Shown here one piece after another: positions 43,562 to 54,639 of a stretch of 64,000 nucleotides of DNA (position 1 is its first letter; every line of letters starts with the position of its first letter). Origin of the DNA: Eledone cirrhosa. Lineage: Eukaryota > Mollusca > Cephalopoda > Octopoda > Eledonidae. The DNA is taken from the NCBI GenBank assembly GCA_964016885.1, contig OZ024743.1:163310642-163374641 (forward strand), read 5' to 3'. The notes beneath the pieces are model-generated. The model searched no databases. It saw nothing but the letters and a program-made list of their open reading frames with translations, and was not told the DNA's origin. The translations under genes and the position numbers were made by a program.

Positions 43562-46500
43562 TTGCATTTATCTTGCTTTATGTTTATACGAGTTATCACC
43601 AAGTCACAACCAGTGACCTCAAGAGACAACAAGGTCCGCCATGTTCAAGAAAGAACACACATATTCACACATGCATCCTTAGTGTTTAGACTTGTGATGT
43701 ACTTATATTGACAGGATCTTCCTTAGTATATGGGCAGTTCCCATTAGTACTATCTTTTGTATTTCTCCTATACGCGGGTTTCCTGGGATTTGCGATAAGT
43801 AGTCGTTAGACCCCTTAGGTATCATTCCCAGAGCGCCTACAACCACTGGTATTGTTTTAGTTCTCAATTTCCACATTTTTCCAATTTCTATCTCCAGGTC
43901 CTTATACTTGCTCAATTTTTCAAATGTTTTTATAGATACATTCTTGTCTATTGGAACAGACATATCAATTAGCAGGCATACCCTCCTTTGAAAGTCCTTC
44001 AATATTATATCAGGTCTATTTGCATCTATTTTTCGGTCTGTTTGGATGCTAAAGTTCCACAAGATTGAGATGTGATCTTTTTCAAGTATGGGAGGTGGTT
44101 GATGCTCCCACCAATTCTTTTGATGGGGCAGGTCAAAATGCTTGCACATTATCCAATGTATGTATTGTGCAGCTCTGTCATGCCTGTTTAGGTATTCGGT
44201 TGGAGCTATAGGACTGCACATTGAAATTATATGGTCAATGGTCTCTGGTTGTTTTTTGCATACACGGCATAATGGGCTGCACCCATTTTTTATTATGTTG
44301 GCTTGGTAATTTTTTGTTGGCAGACACTGATCTTGTGCGGATATAATCAGTCCTTCAGTCTCCGATTTCAGTCCAGAGGATGCCAACCACTGATGGGTTA
44401 AAGTTTTGTCAACATCAGGATTGTTAGCTCGCTCTGGGTATTTTCCATACAGAGGCTTTTCTTGCCATTTCTTAGCCAGTTTCTGTAGCAGTTCTTTCTT
44501 TGCAGTTACTTTTACCTGCTTTGCTTTTTCTGTGTTTTCCATTTCAGCAGTAAATGGGACTTCTGAAATTTGTAGTCCATTACTGTATCTTTGTGCATCT
44601 TTTGTAATGGAATATGATCTTTTGGTGCTTTCGTGTTTCAAAACGAGTTTGATCATCCAATCATGTGATTCCCTTAGATATGTGGATAATCCAATTGTTG
44701 CAGTTTTCAACGCAATGTCTAACTGGATTAACCCACGTCCTCCTTCTTTCCTAGGGAGATATATTCTATCTATGTCTGCCTTAGGGTGATGCATTCTGTG
44801 CATGGTTAAGAATTTTCGGATTTTTGTATCGAGCCTACGGATCTCTGTGCTTGACCAGTTGATGACATTGTAACTGTAGGTTACTACTGGTATGGCAAGC
44901 GTGTTTATGGCATCGATCCTATTCCTTGCATTCAATTCCGTTCTTAAGATTGCTCTGACTCTGCGGTAACATTCCTTCCTTATCCTTTCCCTCATTGTCG
45001 AGTGCTTGATTCCGTCTCCTTCACAAACACCTAGATATTTGTAAGTTTGTTCTTGATCAAGCTCTCTTATCACGTTCCCCCGATCAAGATTAATGTCTGA
45101 ACTCTTCAGCAGCTTTCCTCTGGTGAACGTTGCTTTGGCGCATTTATCCAGTCCAAACTCCATTTTAATGTCATCACTGAACTGCTTCACAGTGGATAAT
45201 AGCCCTTGCAATTGTTCATCATTTTTTGCAAATAGTTTCAGGTCATCCATGTAGAACAGGTGATTAATGGTTTTGTCATAGACTCTATATCCATGTTTTG
45301 TTTCATTGAGCATTTTACTTAATGGTATAAGTGCGATGCAGAATAAAAGCGGTGATAAAGAGTCACCCTGAAAAATTCCACAATTAATGTTAACTTCTCC
45401 AGCTTCCAGTGATTTTGTTTCACTATTCAAAAGGAGTGTCGTTCTCCATGTCCTCATACTGAATGACAAAAACCTCCTGATAACGGGGGATATTTTGAAA
45501 ATCTCTAAACATTTTTCAATCCAACTGTGTGGCAAACTATCAAATGCTTTTTTATAATCTATCCAAGCAATCGATAGATTTTTGTGTCTATTATGACAAT
45601 CTTCCAGTATCATTTTGTTAACTAGAAGCTGATCCTTACAGCCATATGAGCCTCGTTTACACCCTTTCTGCTCAATGGGAAATAGGTCATTTGTTATCAG
45701 GTGGTCATATGTGTATTCAGTTAGGACTGATGTTAAAATTTTATACATTGTGGTCAAGCAGGTTATCGGTCTGTAATTTTTGGGATTGTTTGTCTCATCA
45801 TTCTTCGGTAGCAGGAATGTAATGCCGTTAACTAGCCATGATGGTATCTTTTCTGGCTCCTTAACTATTTCATTGTAAAGTTGGGCTAACAGCTCATGAG
45901 ACTCTGTGAAGGCATTTATCCAAAAGTTTTGTATTTTGTCTTTTCCTGGGGATTTCCATTTGCTGGTTTTTCTTAGAGCCAAGCGCAGCTGTTCAACTGT
46001 TATATTTTCCCATGTTTGTTCTTCAAGGTGAGCTGTTTCTTTCATTTGTCTGTCTATCCATGGGGCATGTATGTTATGAACTTTTTCTTCGGCCCAGATC
46101 TTTTCCCAGAATTCTTGCACTTCCTCCTTGGGTGGTATTGATTTAGCAGTTATTGTTGACTTACCAATTTTTCTGTAGAAGTTTCTTTGGTTGTTTTTGA
46201 ACATATTATTGTCCTTATAGAATCTAGATCGTTTTTCAAAGCGCCTTATACGAGCAGCTTTGGCCGACACTTTTTGCTTGATTGTTTCTATCAGCATGTC
46301 TATGTCACATGTTGATCTTATACTGTACTTTTTTTTCAATTTTCTAAGTTTAGTTTGTTTAACATGTTCACCTACTTTATAGTTTGTTAAAATTTCTATG
46401 TCAGATCGGAGAAGGTTTATTTGGCGATTGATGTTATCTTGCCAAGTAGATTTCTTGTGGGAATTCCTTTGTTTTTTCATCTTCACTCCACATAAGTGAG

Positions 46501-47323
46501 TGGTGACTTTAGCCGATGCATAATAGAGATGATTTAAGTCAGTAATGCTTAGTTTGTTTGTGATGATAATGTTTTTGAGAATTATGTTTGTCTTGTGTAT
46601 TATCTTTTGGTTCTGTTTGGAGTTCTGGATCTTAGGGAGGGTGTCTCGTTCCCCCATGTCAGATTCTTTCATTTTCATCCATTCGATCATAATTTCATCC
46701 TTCAAGTTGGCAAGTTCATTCTCATTCATTTCTTTATCATTTACGATCTCATTATTTTCATTTGGAGTTTCATCCTGAGCATGCACTCCCTCCACTTTTT
46801 CGCTCCTTTCTTTAATTTGTTCTGTTGCCAGTGATTCCGCCCCAACTCTGGGATTCGAAGTGTTACAGTTTACCTCGTTTTCACTGACACATGCTTCATT
46901 TTCCCTTCGCTGACTTTGTGCTACTAGCTTGATCTGATCAATTTCTATATCAGTTAGTAACTTTTTTCTTACAATATTTCTTCGTATATTGGCTAGTTTG
47001 TTACTGTCAATATAGCCTCTGTTTTCGGGATGTTTCTTTTTCCAGTTGATATATGTTTGCTCTGTATTCGATGTATTTGATGGGTAGTACATGGCAGTGT
47101 AGAAAGCCTCAAGGACTTCTTTATTATCTTCCCTTGACCATTTTTCTCTCTTTTTCTTTGGATTTCTTGGTGGTGAGCATGGAGGGCCAACAGTAGGAGT
47201 ATTCCGGTTATGGGAGGTCTCCAGCTCCGAAGTGATGGGAAGGTTTGAACCATTAGCTGATTTTTCGACCCCAGTCTGGTTCCTCTCTGAGGGACGCGGC
47301 CCTTTTTTACCCGGGTGACGGCC
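43562..47323 (-). mobile_element. R4/Dong-like LINE inserted in an ATT repeat
   Basis: The element is flanked on both sides by (ATT)n: 43543-43561 is the tail of the Tx1-like LINE, and 47324-47377 is the continuation. The minus-strand 5' end starts CGGCCGTCACCCGGGT and the 3' end finishes ...AAGATAAATGCA. Insertion into TAA/ATT repeats is known for Dong-type elements of the R4 clade. The single ORF is open throughout, so the insertion looks young. Confidence 0.85.
43703..47323 (-). CDS. R4/Dong-like LINE polyprotein, open frame
   Basis: About 1,206 codons without a lesion. In order: a Myb-like DNA-binding block starting [20 protein letters not shown]; basic linker; RT with [49 protein letters not shown] (motif A Asp), [20 protein letters not shown] and [17 protein letters not shown] (YMDD-type catalytic box); then the finger [18 protein letters not shown] (C-x2-C-x7-H-x4-C) and a restriction-like endonuclease with [20 protein letters not shown], the PD...D arrangement. 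N-terminal Myb, central RT and C-terminal restriction-like nuclease are the R2/R4 layout. It would nick the target and copy its RNA in place. The frame has no ATG between the element's 5' end and the Myb block, and continues into the flanking repeat, so the start is unknown. Confidence 0.88.
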   Translation of the reverse strand, partial: GRHPGKKGPRPSERNQTGVEKSANGSNLPITSELETSHNRNTPTVGPPCSPPRNPKKKREKWSREDNKEVLEAFYTAMYYPSNTSNTEQTYINWKKKHPENRGYIDSNKLANIRRNIVRKKLLTDIEIDQIKLVAQSQRRENEACVSENEVNCNTSNPRVGAESLATEQIKERSEKVEGVHAQDETPNENNEIVNDKEMNENELANLKDEIMIEWMKMKESDMGERDTLPKIQNSKQNQKIIHKTNIILKNIIITNKLSITDLNHLYYASAKVTTHLCGVKMKKQRNSHKKSTWQDNINRQINLLRSDIEILTNYKVGEHVKQTKLRKLKKKYSIRSTCDIDMLIETIKQKVSAKAARIRRFEKRSRFYKDNNMFKNNQRNFYRKIGKSTITAKSIPPKEEVQEFWEKIWAEEKVHNIHAPWIDRQMKETAHLEEQTWENITVEQLRLALRKTSKWKSPGKDKIQNFWINAFTESHELLAQLYNEIVKEPEKIPSWLVNGITFLLPKNDETNNPKNYRPITCLTTMYKILTSVLTEYTYDHLITNDLFPIEQKGCKRGSYGCKDQLLVNKMILEDCHNRHKNLSIAWIDYKKAFDSLPHSWIEKCLEIFKISPVIRRFLSFSMRTWRTTLLLNSETKSLEAGEVNINCGIFQGDSLSPLLFCIALIPLSKMLNETKHGYRVYDKTINHLFYMDDLKLFAKNDEQLQGLLSTVKQFSDDIKMEFGLDKCAKATFTRGKLLKSSDINLDRGNVIRELDQEQTYKYLGVCEGDGIKHSTMRERIRKECYRRVRAILRTELNARNRIDAINTLAIPVVTYSYNVINWSSTEIRRLDTKIRKFLTMHRMHHPKADIDRIYLPRKEGGRGLIQLDIALKTATIGLSTYLRESHDWMIKLVLKHESTKRSYSITKDAQRYSNGLQISEVPFTAEMENTEKAKQVKVTAKKELLQKLAKKWQEKPLYGKYPERANNPDVDKTLTHQWLASSGLKSETEGLIISAQDQCLPTKNYQANIIKNGCSPLCRVCKKQPETIDHIISMCSPIAPTEYLNRHDRAAQYIHWIMCKHFDLPHQKNWWEHQPPPILEKDHISILWNFSIQTDRKIDANRPDIILKDFQRRVCLLIDMSVPIDKNVSIKTFEKLSKYKDLEIEIGKMWKLRTKTIPVVVGALGMIPKGSNDYLSQIPGNPRIGEIQKIVLMGTAHILRKILSI

Positions 47324-47324
47324 G

Positions 47325-47384
<60 letters not shown>

Positions 47385-47426
47385 TGTATATGCATGTATG
47401 TATGTGTTTATATATAAATATATGTA

Positions 47427-47469
<43 letters not shown>

Positions 47470-47490
47470 GTATATATATATATACATGTA
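47324..47490. repeat. (ATT)n and TATG-type microsatellites
   Basis: 54 bp of ATT (host target of the R4-like element) followed by TA/TATG repeats. Confidence 0.9.
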
Positions 47491-47960
47491 TAAACAATTA
47501 TTTCTCGACGAATAGGCTACAAATTACGGTAAAGACTCTGGAACTCTGAGAAAAAGCATTAAAATTGGACAATCTCACCAACACAACATACGCCAGAACA
47601 CGTGGCAACTCAAACACTCACCTTACCTTGAATCAAAGAAGAACTACAGTAAGAACTCTTACAACATGAACAAAAAGCACAAACACGACGGTTGAAAATT
47701 GCAAACTTGACTGTCACCACAGAATATGAACCTGAAGATTGCGAAAGCATGAAAGTACTTGTTCAATTAACACTTAACATTTAATATTCTACCATACTAT
47801 TTCATTCTAATACCATTATACATTTTAAAGGATTGTAAATAAAACGAGTAAATCAGACAAAGTTGGAATTCCTTTTATTAATATAATCTTCTTATACACA
47901 ATCATACACACCCATGTATATTTATTTATATATATCTATATCTATATACATGTATATATG
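47491..47960 (+). mobile_element. Penelope-like terminal sequence
   Basis: Non-coding sequence around a hammerhead motif, followed by ATAAAACGAGTAAATC and an AT-rich end. It lies just upstream of, and in the same orientation as, PLE 3, and could be its upstream terminal repeat or an older remnant. Confidence 0.5.
47727..47765 (+). ncRNA. compact type I hammerhead ribozyme motif
   Basis: UGAAC (stem I), CUGAAGA, stem II UGC/GCA capped by a GAAA tetraloop, GAAA, the palindrome GUAC as stem III, U16.1, U17 (predicted cleavage after 47760), GUUCA pairing perfectly with UGAAC. At 39 nt it is minimal, yet every conserved base is present. Confidence 0.7.
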
Positions 47961-47994
47961 TATGTATCGAAAAGCACTAGATAGATACGGAAAC

Positions 47995-49085
47995 CCCTTC
48001 TACCTCCACATAGAAAAAAACTAGAAGAGATATCTGGATGAATGCATAGAAAGACTTTTTGAATTTAAAACACTTCTAAATGGACTCAACACAAATATTC
48101 AATTTACAATGGAATGCAGCAGCCATGGACAACTTCCTTTCCTCGACATCCTTATCAAGAAAACCAACAACAAAATAGAAACAGACATATACTATAAACC
48201 CACATACTCCAAACAGTATCTTCCATTCAACTAATGCCACCCCAGACACACCAAAATGAGCATACCCTACAACCTAGCCAAAAGGATCTGCACAATAGTA
48301 TCTGATAGAAACACCTGCTACATACGACTAGAAGAATTAAAGAACACACTTATTAGCAGGAATTACCCACCATCCCTAATCAACAATGGATTCCAAAGAG
48401 CCTTAAAACTCAACATCCAGGAACTTAGACACCCCAAACTAAGGAATGAATCAAAACTGAAAACCCTACCATACATCTCCACACACAACCCCCTCAACAA
48501 TGAGGCATTCAACACCCTCCTCCAGAACATACCTTTACTAAAAAGAGAACCAAATCCTCCAAACGCACAATATCATAAAGAGCAAAAGACAACCTAAATC
48601 AATAAAAAACATCCTTACACAGGCCAAAGTCCAGCCGACCCCCACAATGAACCCTACAGTAAAAAAATGCAGAAGACCCAACTGTGGTATATGTACCAAT
48701 CTAATAGAGAGATCAGAGTTCCACTTCAAACAAGGAGAACACTTTACAGTTAAGTGCAATTTCACACGCGCACCAGAAAACCTGATCTATGTGTTGACCT
48801 GCTCAGGTTGTCGAGAGCACTACATAGGACAGACCAAAAACAGCCTCCAACAACGTATGACTGTCCATAGATCCCAAATCAAAATACGGGAATACAGAAA
48901 GATAGCACTAAGTGAACACATCGCGACCTGCGCATCCAATGAACAACACAATTTTTGAATTTTTCCCATCTACAAATTCAAAGATACCACCTCCTACATC
49001 CAACGCAATTTATTGAATCACAATTTATTGCCAAATACAAACCTCTTCTAAATTCTTCCACTTCAGACTAAACCAAATGTAGCAC
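47995..49085 (+). pseudogene. PLE 3 RT end and GIY-YIG, frameshifted
   Basis: The RT end reads HGQLPFLDILIKKTNNKIET and DIYYKPTYSKQYLPFN; a TAA follows in what should be NSCHPRHTK. The 48256-48597 frame is the linker (MSIPYNLAKRICTIVSDRNT, RNYPPSLINNGFQRALKLN). The 48647-48958 frame holds CGICTNLIERS, LIYVLTCSGCREHYIGQTKN and SLQQRMTVHRSQI, the GIY-YIG core with a preceding CxxC. The frame shifts near 48600 and 48958. RT motifs upstream, including YxDD, are missing. Confidence 0.85.
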
Positions 49086-49726
49086 ACTTTAAAATCAACA
49101 CCCTAGACAAGATTCCCGCAACCTCTGACAACCATATAATGCAGACCAAGCAACCACATAGCAACATCCACATCAGCAAGTCCTGGAAGACCCCCATGAA
49201 GATAATTGGACAAATGGAAACATTCAGGTGTCAAACTAAATGCTTTACATTCCCCTGAATCTGGAAGCTTCTGCTGAAGATAGAATGGGTATTCCAGTGG
49301 CTCTGAACCCCTCTTTATAGCAAAACTTTCTCCATCCCCCTAAATCTAAAATTACTGCTAGAGATGGAATTAATATTTCAATAACTCTAAATCTTGTTTG
49401 TGGCATTGATGATTTCTTCTAAGAAAAAATACCAAGACAGATATTTCTAGCACCCCCTCCCCCCGGTAAACTCTAAGGTCACCTAGCCTTTCAAACCAAT
49501 CCCAGCCAAACCTAATATCCACTATTCAACCTTCCCCTACTTCCTCCTCCTCCTTCATTAGCAGAGAAAGATGGACTGAAAATATGACTTTCCTCTCTGA
49601 AAGAAAAACATATGAGAATATTAACTTTTCTTCCCCTCTTTATATTTTCGTTTTTTCTCATTTTGTTATTATCATTATCTCCACGACTTGTACAAAATAT
49701 GCAACTTAACAATATTCTGCATATCC

Positions 49727-49764
49727 GCAATTGATAATGCATTTAATGCTGAAACCGGTATTGT
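49727..49764 (+). ncRNA. degenerate hammerhead motif at PLE 3 3' end
   Basis: GCAA (stem I), UUGAUAA in place of CUGAUGA, stem II GCAUU/AAUGC, GAAA, palindromic CCGG as stem III, U16.1, A17, UUGU (stem I). The architecture is complete, but C3 and G8 are changed, so cleavage is doubtful. Confidence 0.45.
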
Positions 49765-49850
49765 AAATAAATTAATGTTTTCATATCTCACTAAAAATAT
49801 CTCTTCAACATTTTCTACAGGAAAAACACACTTTTTCCTTTCTACTATTT

Positions 49851-49896
<46 letters not shown>

Positions 49897-49900
<4 letters not shown>

Positions 49901-51019
49901 ATATGAAGACAGGCAAGGCAGTTGGGCCTTCGGAGATAGTTGCTGAGATGTTGAAGGCATCTGGTATGGTGGGACACACTATGGTCACCCGTATAGTTAA
50001 TCAAGTAATACAGAATGGGGTCTTACTGAAAGACTGGCATAGCAGCAACATCATTAACTGCTACAAAGGTAAAGGGGATGCTCTAGATAGGGGAAACTAT
50101 AGAGGCATTAAGTTAGTTGACCAGGTCATGAAGGTCACAGAAAGAGTTATAGCACAACTAATCAGAGAGCGAATGGATCTAGATGAAATGCAGTTTGGGT
50201 TTGTGTCAGGTAAAAGTACCACATACGCTTTTTTCCTTGTACAACAACTACAAGAGAAGTACCTAGCTAAAAGTAAACCCCTCTACTTAGCTTTTGTAGA
50301 CCTAGAGAAAGCTTTTGACAGAGTCCCCCACTCCATTATCTGGTGGGCTCTTAGAAAACTAGGTGTAGATGAGTGGCTTGTAAGAGCTATACAAGCTATG
50401 TATAATGAAACAGTCAGTAAGGTTAGAATTAACAATGAATATTGTGAAGAATTTAGTGTAAAAATTGGCGTTCATCAAGGCTGTCCTTAGCCCCCTCGTA
50501 TTTATTATTGCCCTTCAGGCTATAACAGAGGAGTTCAAGACCGGCTGCCCATGGGAACTCCTATACGCAGATGATCTAACGCTCATAGCTGAATCAATGG
50601 CTGAACTAGAGAAGAAATTCGAAACATGGAAGCATGGCCTAGAATCAAAAGGCCTTAAAGTTAACTTGTCTAAGACTAAAGATTGTAGAAAGGAAAATAG
50701 AGCACAGGTGCCCTCAGGGAAATGGCCATGCTCAGTGTGTAGGAAAGGAGTAGTCAGAAATTCCATTTTATGTCCCAAATGCAAAGTATGGTTACATAAA
50801 AGATGTAGTGGGATCACAGGTAAACTATCTAAGAACGTAGACTTTATATGTGGCCGATGGTCAGGTCCAATAAGTAGCAAGTGTCCAAAGGATACTAGCT
50901 CCTTCTATTGCCCAGATGGTTCTATAGAAATAGTAGACACTTTCCCTTACCTGGGTGACGAATTCAGCAGTGGTGGAGGGTGTTCTGAAAGTACAGTAGC
51001 CAGAGTCGGAACGGGATAG
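49897..51019 (+). pseudogene. RTE reverse transcriptase with PHD-like finger, one frameshift
   Basis: Two plus-strand frames (to 50488, then 50465-51019) encode most of RT and the finger; a single indel near 50485 in the SVLSPLLF region is the main lesion. The catalytic motifs A (FVDLEKAFD) and C (YADD) are intact. The finger has C-x2-C, C-x2-C, then H-x2-C (KRC) spacing, resembling PHD fingers, and is placed directly after the RT thumb at LSKTKDCRKENRAQVPSGK. Compared with the minus-strand relative next door, residues LV between K and CRKEN are missing. The endonuclease and C-terminal domain are absent. Confidence 0.85.
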
Positions 51020-51041
51020 AAAGAGTTCAGAGAGCTTATAC
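49897..51041 (+). mobile_element. RTE LINE body, RT to zinc finger
   Basis: The 5' end is a (TA)n truncation. The RT is open from 49910 to 50488 (MKTGKAVGPSEIVAEMLKAS, AFVDLEKAFDRVPHSIIWWA, IGVHQGCP), shifts frame, and continues ELLYADDLTLIAESMAELE. A finger follows ([29 protein letters not shown]) and then [15 protein letters not shown]. It breaks off at 51041 against a minus-strand copy. Confidence 0.88.
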
Positions 51042-51607
51042 CGCATGCAAGCTTCGTTCCTCTCCAGTCTGTGTAGATCCTCTGCACACAAGGCCCATGT
51101 CTCACTGCCATGCAACATTGCTGTTCGTATGCAGGCATCATACAGCCTGCCTTTCATTTTTAGTGAGAACCCTTTAGCGGCCAATAGTGGTATAATCTTT
51201 CTGAACTTTTTCCATCCCGTTGTGACTCTAGCTACTGTACTTTCAGAGCACCCTCCACCACTGCTGATTTTGTCACCCAGGTAACGGAAGGTATCCACTA
51301 TTTCTATAGAACCATCTGTGCAATGGAATGAGCTAGTATTCCATGGGCACTTGCTGCTACTTATTGCACCAGAGCACCGGCCACATATAAAATCTATATT
51401 CTTAGTTAGTTTACCTGTGATCCCACTACATCTTTTATGCACCCATACTTTGCATTTGGGACATAAAATGGAGTTTCTGCCTACTCCTTTCCTACACACT
51501 GAGCATGGCCATTTCCCAGATGGGACTGGTGCCTTATTTTCCTTCCTACAAACTAGAACTTTAGTCTTAGACAGGTTAATTTTAAGGCCTTTTGATTCTA
51601 GGCCATG

Positions 51608-51609
<2 letters not shown>
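51042..51609 (-). mobile_element. RTE LINE fragment, opposite orientation
   Basis: On the minus strand an unbroken frame covers [20 protein letters not shown], the finger ([34 protein letters not shown]), [19 protein letters not shown] and [11 protein letters not shown]. It starts at (TA)n (51609) and meets the plus-strand copy at 51041. The two overlap in content, so they are not simply one element inverted at its middle. Confidence 0.85.

Positions 51610-51693
<84 letters not shown>
51610..51693. repeat. (TA)n microsatellite
   Basis: About 84 bp of TA at the 5' truncation of the minus-strand RTE fragment. Confidence 0.95.
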
Positions 51694-51695
<2 letters not shown>

Positions 51696-51813
51696 TGGTG
51701 AAACAATTGTTCTCGGTATGGTGAACTAACTGTTGTGTAACCACTTCTACCTAACTCGTCCCATGAACTGAGCGCTCTACCACTACGGATATTACCTTCC
51801 AGTGTTCTACCAC

Positions 51814-51846
<33 letters not shown>

Positions 51847-51894
51847 ATATATATATATATGTGTCTATATATATATATATATGTATATATCATC

Positions 51895-53208
51895 ATCATC
51901 ATCATCACCGTTTAACGTCCATTTTCCATGCTTGTATGGGTTAGATGGGTCGTTCACATCGAGAGACAAGTCTGGCCAGAATTGGCCACACTGTACCTTA
52001 GTCCAGCAGGTCTGTAAATTTGGCCGGGGTTTTTACAGCTGGATGCCCTTCCTAACACCAACTACATTTATAGTGTGGAACTGGATGGCACCATTATGAG
52101 GAGGGAAAGGCCAGTTGTTCCTGCCAAATCCTATCACAACATACCCACAGTTTGGGAGCCTGGAACTGGATGACATCGCTATGAGGAGGGACAGGCCAGT
52201 TGGCCACACCAAATACTTCTCACAGCTGAACCGTAATTTGCGAGCTACAAGCACATTTGCAGTGTAGAACTGGATGGCACTGCTATGAGGAAGGACAGGC
52301 CAGATGGCCGCACTGAACACTTCTCACAGCCTGTCCTCATGAAGGATATATGGTAGGGTGGAGTGGGGGTGGCGCATACTATATATATATATGCTTCAGC
52401 TTCAGCCTGTGCCCATGGGATGGCGGGTCTTCTGTATTTCTGCATAATGCCATAGATCCCGATCCTGTGCCATCGTCTTTGAGAGGTGAAATTGAGCAAA
52501 GTCAGCTTTTATCACCTCATCCCAAGTTTTTGGGGGCCTCTCCACTCCAAGGCTTTGATTAACTTTGAACATCCTGCACTTTTCTATACAGCTGTCATCC
52601 TTCATATGTATCACATGTCCATTCCAATGCACACTGCATCTGATTCCTCTTATACTTAGTTTCTCTCTCAGTTTCTTTATGCTTTGCCATTCACATAAAT
52701 TACTATTACACATCAACTGGAGCATGCAGGCTTCATTTCTATGCAAGTCTTCTGCAGAGGTTTCACTACCATGCAACATTGCTGTTCGTATGCATACATC
52801 ATATAGTCTGCTTTTCATTTTGAGGGAAAAGCCTTTTGTAGCTAGCAGTGGTAGTAACTGTCTGAACTTCTTCCCTCCTGTTCTCACTCTGGCTACTTTA
52901 CTTTCAGAAAATCCACTTCTGCTGCTAAATTGGTTACCCAGGTAGCACAAACTGTCTATGTGTCTACCAACCTTCCAGGAATTTGATGGCGCTTGTTTCC
53001 TCTGGGCATTGTTTCCTCTGCTTACTGCCTCAGTGCAGCGACTAAATGTGAAACCTACATTTTTAGCTAGACTACCTGAGATCCCACTACATCTCTTGTA
53101 CCCATAGTTTGCATTTGGGGCAGAGGATGGAACTTCTACCTACACCTTTCCTACACAATGAACAAGGCCATTTCCCTGAGGGGATCAGGGCTCTGTTTTT
53201 TCTTATAA
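51895..53208 (-). mobile_element. RTE LINE, minus body of a composite
   Basis: From the ATC tail (51895-51907) through a 3' UTR with repeated CTATGAGGAGGGACAGGCCA-type units to the C-terminal domain and finger at 53208, where a plus-strand RTE 3' UTR begins. From 52369 onward it is nearly identical to 7857-8704. Confidence 0.88.
52402..53208 (-). pseudogene. RTE zinc finger and C-terminal domain
   Basis: The frame 52950-52402 matches that at 8440-7892 residue for residue except for a few positions (for example SRLYDVC for GRLYDVC, RMFKVNQSLGVERPPKTW for RVLKVDRSLGVERPQKTW). The finger upstream is frameshifted in the same place as in the 8-kb copy, so the two share one broken ancestor. Confidence 0.82.
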
Positions 53209-53545
53209 CACCACCCCCTCTCTATAAATTTGGTACCACAACATCCAGTCCAAATAAATGAGATAAATGAGATCGAGATGGGGATCGTGTAGGTGTCACG
53301 AGAAAAAATCACACAGTCCACGCTGTAATGTGGTCGTGTAGGTAACACGGTAAAAAGTTCCCAGTCCACACTGTAAATGTGGTTGGTGTTAGGAAGGGCA
53401 TCCAGAAATAGAAAACCTGCCAGATAGTCCTATATGAGTGAGACACGGTCACCCGACCAACCTTGCCTCGAGTGGGACAACTCCCGTCTAACCCATGCTA
53501 GCGTGGAAAGTGGACGTTAAACGAGGATGATGATGATGATGATGA
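53209..53545 (+). mobile_element. RTE 3' UTR, plus part of the composite
   Basis: Matches 8705-9027 (GTCCAAATAAATGAGATAAA, CGTGGAAAGTGGACG, (GAT)n). Confidence 0.88.
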
Positions 53546-53559
53546 TATATATATATATG

Positions 53560-53925
53560 ACTTATTATCTTTTATACCATAAACGTGGTTTTGTCTTTGC
53601 GTGTAATTGTTTTTCACCGCTCCTATTAATGACGTATTATTCGTTTTTTCCCGTTCTTTGCCAGCGAACGTTACCACGAACCAAAGTATCGTCTTCCTGT
53701 CTTCCTCCGGTTGCAACGTTTTTTGAAATATCCAGTTCTGCATTTACAGATTGACTTTGTTAGTTTCAGAAGATCCTGTTAAGGGTGAAAGCAGCGATTC
53801 TTTGCTTAAACTTTAATCTGTTATTTTAATAAATATTTGCTCTACGGTTCTTATATATTTGATATATATTTTCCTTATCGAGCCCTCTTTGGATTTTAGT
53901 CTTCAATTTTATTATTATTACTATA
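53560..53925 (+). mobile_element. Penelope-like terminal sequence
   Basis: Plus-strand non-coding sequence around a hammerhead-like motif, with the same right end as 35600-35720 (CGAGCCCTCTTTGGATTTTA, (ATT)n). Confidence 0.6.
53762..53812 (+). ncRNA. hammerhead-like motif with U4 change
   Basis: AGUUU (stem I), CAGAAGA for CUGAAGA, short stem II AUCC/GGGU, GAAA, stem III AGCA/UGCU with a 9-nt loop, U17 (53807), AAACU pairing with AGUUU. The same U4-to-A change is present in both arms of the palindrome at 35.5 kb, so it is a family feature. Confidence 0.5.
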
Positions 53926-54102
<177 letters not shown>

Positions 54103-54494
54103 TATTATAAATACAAGGAGTTAAGGAATCTAAAAGCCAGAGAGACCGAAGCAAGCAGTCCGTGTTAAGGTTAACGATGTAGCAGACCTTTCACTCTATC
54201 ATTCTCTCTCCTGGCCTTTACTGGTTATCACCTTCTCGGCCACAGACACAGCCAGCCATGCCTGCCTGACAGATTGACCACTACTACTACGACAATAATG
54301 TATTCTAAGAATAGGCGCACACATACACACACACACATAGTAAGTTCATATTGTTTACATTCTACGCTCATTCTATTCTTCCTGTCATATTGTATCTGTA
54401 AGATACAACACAACTTTTACTATATCGTTTTCTGTGATACATGTATTTGCGCTAACTCGTAGAAGTTAGTCAACTAAATATGTAGGGCTAATTC
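54103..54494. other. unassigned non-coding stretch
   Basis: No gene or repeat family is recognised here. It directly precedes PLE 4 and might include its upstream terminal sequence. Confidence 0.4.
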
Positions 54495-54639
54495 ATGTCA
54501 TCAATATTATTACTCGATGTTCAAAGTGAATACTTTTATTATAAAATAAATGTTGTTAGCAACTCAATCATGGCATTATTCTTTTCATCAAAACTACCAT
54601 ACAAAGAATACCACTTATCCACTACATATATATATATGT

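Larger units (their letters stand above)
47961..49850 (+). mobile_element. Penelope-like element 3 (3' half)
   Basis: Plus-strand PLE with the end of RT, the linker, a GIY-YIG nuclease and about 760 bp of 3' sequence ending beside (TA)n, with a hammerhead-like motif at 49727-49764. Confidence 0.8.

Noticed and set aside
43562..47323. HDV-like ribozyme at the 5' end of the R4/Dong-like element, as an annotated feature
   Set aside because: A CGGCC/GGCCG helix is possible, but the remaining HDV helices could not be assigned by eye, so it is only mentioned as something to test.
43703..47395. 1,230-codon minus-strand frame as a host gene
   Set aside because: Myb, RT and restriction-like nuclease motifs and the flanking ATT repeats show it is an R4/Dong-like LINE; the first codons are microsatellite.
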